Shown here in pieces: positions 6,412 to 10,343 of a DNA stretch of 10,343 nucleotides (the stretch's first letter is position 1; the number at the start of each line of letters is the position of its first letter). Source of the DNA: Deltaproteobacteria bacterium (GTDB lineage Bacteria; Desulfobacterota; Desulfarculia; Adiutricales; Adiutricaceae); contig JAITJT010000234.1 in the NCBI GenBank assembly GCA_031278795.1, positions 1 through 10,343 of the forward strand, read 5' to 3'. The notes under the pieces are model-generated. The model saw nothing but the letters and a program-made list of their open reading frames with translations, ran no database searches and was not told the origin of the DNA. The translations under genes were made by a program, and so were the position numbers.

Positions 6412-6589
6412 CAAGTCTTGCAAAAATGCAAAGAAGAATAAAATCAAAGACTCAAATCAAAAGAGTCTAAAGATATTCAAATAAAAACAAAAAAGTAAAA
6501 AACAAGCCATTTAAAAACAAGCTATTCATAGCAAGCGTTCAAAACAAGCGAATCACAAACAATCAAATTAAAACCCTTGAGGAGCCTTT
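6412..6589 (+). other. A-rich leader upstream of prs
   Basis: There is no gene here. The plus strand is very rich in A and poor in G. It contains an inverted repeat, AGACTC (6448-6453) with GAGTCT (6463-6468), and four irregular CAAGC-centred direct repeats between about 6503 and 6557. A weak -35/-10 pair (TTGCAA 6418-6423, TAAAAT 6439-6444, only 15 bases apart) might drive prs, but I would not rely on it. A transcript from here would be largely unstructured. Confidence 0.5.
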
Positions 6590-7531
6590 ATGCCCAGCGA
6601 CATTGTAGTGCTGTCGGGTAACTCCAACAAAGCCCTGGCCCTGGAGATCTGCGACTCCCTCTGGCAGCCCCTGGGGAAGGCCCAGGTGCGCAGATTCTCC
6701 GACGGGGAGATCTTCATTGAACTAGGCGAAAACGTCCGTGGCCGAGACACCTTCGTCATCCAGTCCACCTGCGCCCCGGTGAACGACAACCTCATGGAGC
6801 TCCTCTTGATTATCGATGCCCTCAAAAGGGCCTCAGCCCGGCGCATAACGGCCGTCATCCCCTATTACGGCTACGCCCGCCAGGACAGGAAGGCGGCGCC
6901 CAGGGTGCCCATCTCCGCCAAACTGGTGGCGGATCTCCTGACCGCGGCCGGTACCACCCGGGTCCTGGCTATGGATCTCCACGCCGGCCAGATCCAGGGC
7001 TTCTTCAACATCCCGGTGGATCACCTCTTTGCGGCCCCCATCTTCCTGCAACACATAAAGTCCATAGACACGGAGAACATCATCTTGGTGTCCCCGGATG
7101 CCGGAGGGGTGGAGCGTACCCGCTTTTTGGCCAAACACCTCCAGGCACCACTAGCCATAGTGGACAAGCGGCGAGATGCCCCCAATGAGGCCAAGGCTAT
7201 GAACATCATAGGAGACGTGAAGGGTAAACGCGCCCTCATCATAGACGACATGGTGGACACGGCGGGCACCCTCACCCAGGCGGCCCAGGTAATCCACGAG
7301 AAGGGCGCGGTGGAGGTCATGGCCCTAGCCACCCATCCGGTCTTCTCAGGAGAGGCCTTGAAGCTCATAAGCGAGTGCCCCCTCACCCAGATGATGGTGA
7401 CCAACACCATCCCGCTCTCGGCCGAGGGTAGGGAGATATCCAAGATAAAGGTTCTCTCGGTCGCGAACCTTCTCTCTGAGGCCATCAGGAGAATCCACCA
7501 GGAGGACTCCATTAGCTCGCTTTTTGTGTAA
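6590..7531 (+). CDS. prs: Ribose-phosphate pyrophosphokinase (PRPP synthetase)
   Basis: Prs transfers pyrophosphate from ATP to ribose 5-phosphate, giving PRPP for purine, pyrimidine, histidine, tryptophan and NAD synthesis. The 313-residue length and motifs fit the class I bacterial enzyme: [10 protein letters not shown] near residue 36; the catalytic flexible loop [20 protein letters not shown] (about 91-111); [18 protein letters not shown] (about 129-146); [17 protein letters not shown]; and the PRPP-binding loop [14 protein letters not shown] (about 216-229). It appears complete. GAGGAG at 6579-6584 lies five bases before the ATG and supports this start. It follows tRNA-Gln after a terminator and a long A-rich leader, so it probably has its own promoter, and hairpins follow it. 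Codon use resembles ispE and rplY. Confidence 0.97.
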   Translation: MPSDIVVLSGNSNKALALEICDSLWQPLGKAQVRRFSDGEIFIELGENVRGRDTFVIQSTCAPVNDNLMELLLIIDALKRASARRITAVIPYYGYARQDRKAAPRVPISAKLVADLLTAAGTTRVLAMDLHAGQIQGFFNIPVDHLFAAPIFLQHIKSIDTENIILVSPDAGGVERTRFLAKHLQAPLAIVDKRRDAPNEAKAMNIIGDVKGKRALIIDDMVDTAGTLTQAAQVIHEKGAVEVMALATHPVFSGEALKLISECPLTQMMVTNTIPLSAEGREISKIKVLSVANLLSEAIRRIHQEDSISSLFV

Positions 7532-7573
7532 AAGTCTGCTACTATACACGTTTCCTTGGGGCTCAGGGCGAGT

Positions 7574-7600
7574 GTTCTGGCGCCCTTTGGGCGCCAGAAC
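7574..7600. terminator. Perfect 12-bp hairpin after prs
   Basis: GTTCTGGCGCCC (7574-7585) and GGGCGCCAGAAC (7589-7600) pair perfectly around TTT. There is no U-tract, and another GGCGCC follows at 7602-7607. It is a strong RNA hairpin that could protect the prs mRNA 3' end or act as a Rho-type end. It shares the GGCGCC core with the hairpin at 2850-2875. Confidence 0.5.
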
Positions 7601-7630
7601 AGGCGCCACTGAGGCTCTCTAGCTAACAAA

Positions 7631-7666
7631 GCCTTCTTTAAGCTCTTTATAGAAGGCCTTTTGTCT
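7631..7666 (+). terminator. Intrinsic terminator between prs and rplY
   Basis: GCCTTCT (7631-7637) pairs with AGAAGGC (7651-7657) across a 13-base loop and is followed by CTTTTGTCT. The loop is long, but the U-rich tail fits termination of prs transcription. A weak promoter-like pair, TTGTCT (7661-7666) and TTTAAT (7685-7690), lies right after it and may start the rplY transcript. Confidence 0.5.
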
Positions 7667-7729
7667 CCTTGTGGATAAGTTGTCTTTAATCCTCAAAGGA
7701 GATCAAAATTCCACGTAAAGGACATCACC

Positions 7730-8410
7730 ATGGGTCTATCCACCACCATAACCGCCAAGCCGCGCAAGGTCGGCTCCTCCAACTTCGCCAGGAGGCTCCG
7801 CCGGTCCGGAACGCTTCCCGCGGTCTGCTACGGCGAGGGCTCCGAGTCCAAGGCCATCGAGCTCAGCTACGCCGAATTCAAGAAGGCCTTCCTCACGGAT
7901 CCAGGTAACCGCTCGCTCTTTACCTTAGCCATAGAAGGCGAGGGAAGCTTCCCCAGCGTCGTGAAGGAGTACCAGATACACCCGGTCACGAGAAAGCTCC
8001 TCCACGTGGATCTGGTGAAGGTGAGTATGGAGAAGCCCGTCACCGTGAGCGTGCCCCTGGCCCTGGTGGGTAAGGCCCAGGGCGTGGAGAAGGGCGGACA
8101 GCTCCAGCAGATTGAAAGGGAGATAACCGTAAAAGGCCTTCCGGGCGACATCCCCAGCGAGATACAGCTGGATGTCACCTCCCTGGCCTTAGGCCAGACC
8201 CTGCACCTCACTCAGATACCCCTCCCTGAGACCCTCAGCCTGGTAAAGACCGCTGACCTTCCGGTGGCCCTGGTGGGCGTGCCCAAGGGCCTCAAATCCG
8301 AGGTGGAGCTAGCTGCCGCGGGTGAGGCGGCGCCCGCGCCTGTCGCGGCCGCCAAGGCGGCCCCGGCTGCCAAGGCGCCAGCTGGCAAGGGCAAGGACAA
8401 GAAGAAGTAG
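7730..8410 (+). CDS. rplY: 50S ribosomal protein L25, long CTC form
   Basis: L25 binds 5S rRNA in the central protuberance of the large ribosomal subunit. The 226-residue product has the N-terminal L25 domain (about residues 5-95), with FARRLRRSGTLPAVCYGEG and EYQIHPVTRKLLHVDLVKV, then the second beta-rich TL5/CTC domain (about 100-190), with VTVSVPLALVGKAQGV and GLPGDIPSEIQLDV. An Ala/Pro/Lys-rich tail ends in GKGKDKKK. This is the two-domain general-stress form, not the short E. coli type. AAAGGA at 7717-7722 is seven bases before the ATG. The prs-rplY order is common in Desulfobacterota and many other bacteria. The gene appears intact. The usual pth neighbour does not follow; a nitroreductase gene does. 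Confidence 0.95.
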   Translation: MGLSTTITAKPRKVGSSNFARRLRRSGTLPAVCYGEGSESKAIELSYAEFKKAFLTDPGNRSLFTLAIEGEGSFPSVVKEYQIHPVTRKLLHVDLVKVSMEKPVTVSVPLALVGKAQGVEKGGQLQQIEREITVKGLPGDIPSEIQLDVTSLALGQTLHLTQIPLPETLSLVKTADLPVALVGVPKGLKSEVELAAAGEAAPAPVAAAKAAPAAKAPAGKGKDKKK

Positions 8411-8528
8411 CCTTAGCTTATACTTAATCTTATTAGCTCAAAGAATCGCCAGGCATCTTTCATATATATTTCTAGCGCACAATCCACCCACGCGGGGCTT
8501 AAGCTCGCGCAACTGTTAGGAGTAGACA

Positions 8529-9062
8529 ATGGCCGATTTTATGGAACTGGCGCAGACGCGCCAGAGCTGCCGCGCATTTTTGGACAAGCCCGTGGAGCAC
8601 GACCAGCTCAAGAAGTGCGTGGAGGCCGCCAGGCTCTCACCCTCGGCGTGCAACTCCCAGCCCTGGAGCGTGGTGGTGGTGGAGGACCCCAAGGTGGTAC
8701 CCGAGGTGGCCGAGTGCACCATGCAGCTGGGGATAAATGCTTACATAAAAGGCGCCAAGGCATTTTTCGTGGTGGTGGAGGAGACGGCCAAGCTGATGCC
8801 GGCCATCGCCAAGTTGGCCGAGAGCCAGATATACGCCCGGGGAGATCTGGGAGGCTTCGTGCTCTCACTCACCTTGGAGGCCGCGAGTCAGGGCATAGGC
8901 ACCTGCATCCTGGGCCTCTTTGACAGGCCGCGCTTGCGTGAGCTCTTGAACATCCCCAAGGAAAAGAATATCTTCCTGGTTATAGCCGCCGGATACCCCA
9001 AGTCCGACAGTGTCCGCCCCAAGGAGCGTAAGCCCCTGGAAGACATAGTGCGCTTCGTCTAA
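8529..9062 (+). CDS. Nitroreductase-family FMN-dependent oxidoreductase
   Basis: This 177-residue protein belongs to the nitroreductase superfamily: flavin enzymes that usually act as homodimers and use NAD(P)H to reduce nitro compounds, quinones or other acceptors. Visible signatures are TRQSCRAFLDKPV near residues 9-21 (the RxSxRxF-type FMN phosphate site), AARLSPSACNSQPWSVVVV (about 33-51), the helical segment with GDLGGFVLSLTLEAASQGIGTCILG, and the C-terminal NIFLVIAAGYP. The substrate cannot be deduced. The length suits the short members, and no ferredoxin domain is fused. AGGAG at 8518-8522 lies six bases before the ATG. It is 118 bases downstream of rplY, so it may or may not be co-transcribed; I see no clear promoter in that gap. 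It is the last intact gene in the window. Confidence 0.92.
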   Translation: MADFMELAQTRQSCRAFLDKPVEHDQLKKCVEAARLSPSACNSQPWSVVVVEDPKVVPEVAECTMQLGINAYIKGAKAFFVVVEETAKLMPAIAKLAESQIYARGDLGGFVLSLTLEAASQGIGTCILGLFDRPRLRELLNIPKEKNIFLVIAAGYPKSDSVRPKERKPLEDIVRFV

Positions 9063-9082
9063 TAATCTTTCACAAAATTTTA

Positions 9083-9117
9083 CCTAATGTAGGACGGCGG
9101 CTTATAGCCGCATTAGG
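9083..9117. terminator. Two-part stem-loop after the nitroreductase gene
   Basis: The outer arms are CCTAAT (9083-9088) and ATTAGG (9112-9117). The inner arms are GCGGC (9097-9101) and GCCGC (9107-9111) around TTATA, with an eight-base bulge on the 5' side. It lies 20 bases after the stop codon and lacks a U-tract. It is a likely transcript 3' end. Confidence 0.4.
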
Positions 9118-9252
9118 GGAAGCGTGTCCTTTTCTCGTCTTAGCTTTCCAGGGAGAACGTTTCCAAAGGCTTGGAAGATAACACTTTTGGAAGAGCTCGA
9201 GGGGAAGCAGGGCGGAAATATTGGCAGGAGGCTTATAATCGTCACACGAATT

Positions 9253-9272
9253 AAGCCAAGGCTTATTTTTTT
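9253..9272 (+). terminator. Terminator-like hairpin with U-tract
   Basis: TAAGC and GGCTTA-type arms (9252-9265) form a stem of about five pairs with loop CAAG, followed at once by seven T's. It is a small but classical intrinsic terminator shape on the plus strand. What it would terminate is unclear, since no gene lies between it and the nitroreductase hairpin. Confidence 0.4.
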
Positions 9273-9491
9273 GCCTGCGGGCCGGGCCTCAGGCATCATT
9301 TAGGCATGTTTGGGGCCTCATTGGCCTTTCATCAGGGAGCCTAGGACTTTAGGGTTTAGTTCAGTTTCATGCGACTTTTAAAGGTGTTATCACAAACGCA
9401 TATAATTAAGCTAAAAAATAGAAACAAGCTAAAAAAATAAAATTTTTCCACTGCTGTAGTTAGTTTAAACATTTGGCGTTCTGGGCGCGCG

Positions 9492-9520
9492 TGTAGTCAA
9501 AAAGCAAAAATTTGACTACA
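9492..9520. repeat. Perfect 10-bp inverted repeat
   Basis: TGTAGTCAAA (9492-9501) and TTTGACTACA (9511-9520) are perfect arms around a nine-base A-rich spacer. They mark the border where GC-richer DNA (CTGGGCGCGCG) gives way to very AT-rich sequence. It could be a hairpin, an operator or the joined ends of a lost mobile element. No second copy was found in the window. Confidence 0.6.
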
Positions 9521-9737
9521 GTTTATAAAATGTAATTTACCATAAAAGTTTAAGCGTCAGCCACAAGGATTGGAGGGAATTGTAAATATCTGGATGTCTT
9601 ATGGTTCTTGATATCTAAGCGAAATAAAAGATGGATTAGTCCAAATAATAAAAAAAATGGATTGTGATTCAAGATAGAAAAAAACATATGTCTCATAACA
9701 AAGTATAAGGAAAAGGCAAAGCCTGAGATCAAGCTAT

Positions 9738-10139
9738 ATGTGCCCTAGCGAGCGAGCTTGTGTTCAAGATGTACTTGTAAAGCGAGATTATTTTTTTCTA
9801 GATTTTATCCAAGAGACGCTTCGAGTTTTCGTTGAAAGCAACAAGTATAAAAAGATCTTTAAGCTAAGAGCTCGTTTAGGGTTAATCGCTGATAAATGTT
9901 ACCACATCTAGGCAAATATGATTTTAAATAATGAGCCTATAGGCCTGGAAATCCACCGCAAAATCAGGATGATTTTGCAGATCGTATTCTATAATATTTG
10001 GCATCATTTTTTTAGAGAGCTATCAAGCGCTTCTTTCAGATGGCCTAAGGTGTTACAAGTAGGGTTCTTTAAATATTTCCTTGAAGCACCAAAATTAACA
10101 AAGGAAGAAGACCCCGAGAATATTCCTTTACATAAGTAG
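9738..10139 (+). pseudogene. Open frame split by one in-frame TAG, unknown
   Basis: From the ATG at 9738 the frame reads 57 codons, including VKRDYFFLDFIQETLRVFVE, to a TAG at 9909-9911. It then continues open in the same frame for 76 more codons (an ATG at 9918 restarts 73 of them) to a TAG at 10137-10139, ending EEDPENIPLHK. No domain is recognised. The sequence is rich in aromatic, Leu and Lys residues and uses AT-rich codons unlike the housekeeping genes. Neither ATG has a good ribosome binding site. A decayed foreign or lineage-specific gene is most likely; two small genes or chance open frames are alternatives. Confidence 0.3.
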
Positions 10140-10190
10140 TTCTAGTTATTTAAGGCCAAAACAAAAGAAGATTTAAAAATCATAAAGGTA

Positions 10191-10325
10191 AGGGGGTACT
10201 AATAATGATAAACATGATAAAGGACGCGAATAAACTTCTTGATTGATGTTTTGCGTTTCCGTAACAAAGAGCTAGAAGTCAAGAAGCTCTCGGAAAAAAA
10301 ATTTGTCCATGGATTTATTTTGTGA
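10191..10325 (+). pseudogene. Short frame-shifted open frame with strong ribosome binding site
   Basis: AGGGGG at 10191-10196 lies eight bases before the ATG at 10205, a good initiation site. The frame then stops after 13 codons (MINMIKDANKLLD, TGA at 10244-10246). Shifting +1 at CTT-C-TTG (about 10238) opens 28 further codons, LIDVLRFRNKELEVKKLSEK onward, to TGA at 10323-10325. The product is not recognised. It may be a decayed small gene, a genuine 13-codon peptide, or chance. Confidence 0.25.
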
Positions 10326-10343
10326 GCGATCTTTATTCATTGT

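Larger units (their letters stand above)
9118..9737. other. Spacer without recognisable genes
   Basis: The first 130 bases are moderately GC-rich and open in one plus frame from about 9088 to 9302 (ending SGII), but with no ATG, ribosome binding site or familiar motif. After about 9360 the sequence becomes AT-rich. It includes two 18-bp direct repeats beginning AAGCTAAAAAA (9408-9425 and 9426-9443), and stops occur often in every frame. I see no gene I can name. Confidence 0.5.

Noticed and set aside
6215..6589. Riboswitch (for example a purine or PRPP sensor) before prs
   Set aside because: I could not draw a conserved multi-helix junction; only one weak inverted repeat and A-rich text are seen.
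9088..9302. Open stretch on both strands after the nitroreductase gene (plus frame, and a minus frame of 65 codons)
   Set aside because: There is no good start or ribosome binding site on either strand, no recognisable motif, and a terminator-like hairpin falls inside it.
9550..9732. Minus-strand hydrophobic 60-codon open frame
   Set aside because: It needs a TTG start without a visible ribosome binding site, and its hydrophobicity is what A-rich DNA gives when read from the T-rich strand.

Overview
The window looks like chromosomal DNA of a Gram-negative bacterium of the Desulfobacterota (former Deltaproteobacteria) type. This is inferred from the run ispE, tRNA-Gln(UUG), prs, rplY of the long CTC form, which is a familiar order in that group, together with a multidomain hybrid histidine kinase and a DUF1015 protein. 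No taxonomic search was possible. The genes are GC-rich and share a codon style with many AGG, ATA and CTC codons. They are separated by unusually long, AT-rich, repeat-bearing spacers. That contrast, and the decayed right end, suggest a genome that is losing genes, possibly host-associated.

Layout. Bases 2-2530 hold the 3' part of a hybrid histidine kinase: end of the ATPase domain, pseudo-receiver, two receivers, and two HPt modules of which only the last keeps its histidine. Bases 2531-2981 are non-coding, with three degenerate 41-bp tandem repeats, a perfect GGCGCC hairpin and a candidate promoter. Bases 2982-4394 encode a DUF1015 protein, followed by a GC-rich hairpin. Bases 4540-5925 encode IspE of the MEP isoprenoid pathway, which carries a large in-frame Asp-Arg-Arg repeat insertion. 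Bases 5926-6139 contain 27-28-bp GGCC-rich tandem repeats ahead of tRNA-Gln (6140-6214). A terminator and a 17-bp tandem array in an A-rich leader come before prs (6590-7531). After two further hairpins come rplY (7730-8410) and a nitroreductase-family gene (8529-9062). From 9063 to the end there is no recognisable intact gene, only hairpins, an inverted repeat and broken open frames.

How the genes relate. The central block is housekeeping: isoprenoid precursor synthesis (IspE), a glutamine tRNA, PRPP supply (Prs) and a 5S-rRNA-binding ribosomal protein (L25). The spacing and hairpins suggest mostly single-gene transcription units rather than one tight operon. The kinase upstream and the nitroreductase downstream are not obviously linked to these functions.

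The most unusual observation is the IspE insertion of about 165 residues, with some two dozen (D/E)RR units at a mostly five-residue spacing, placed inside an otherwise canonical kinase. The repeats use many different arginine codon pairs, so the pattern is not a recent DNA microsatellite. Its function is unknown.
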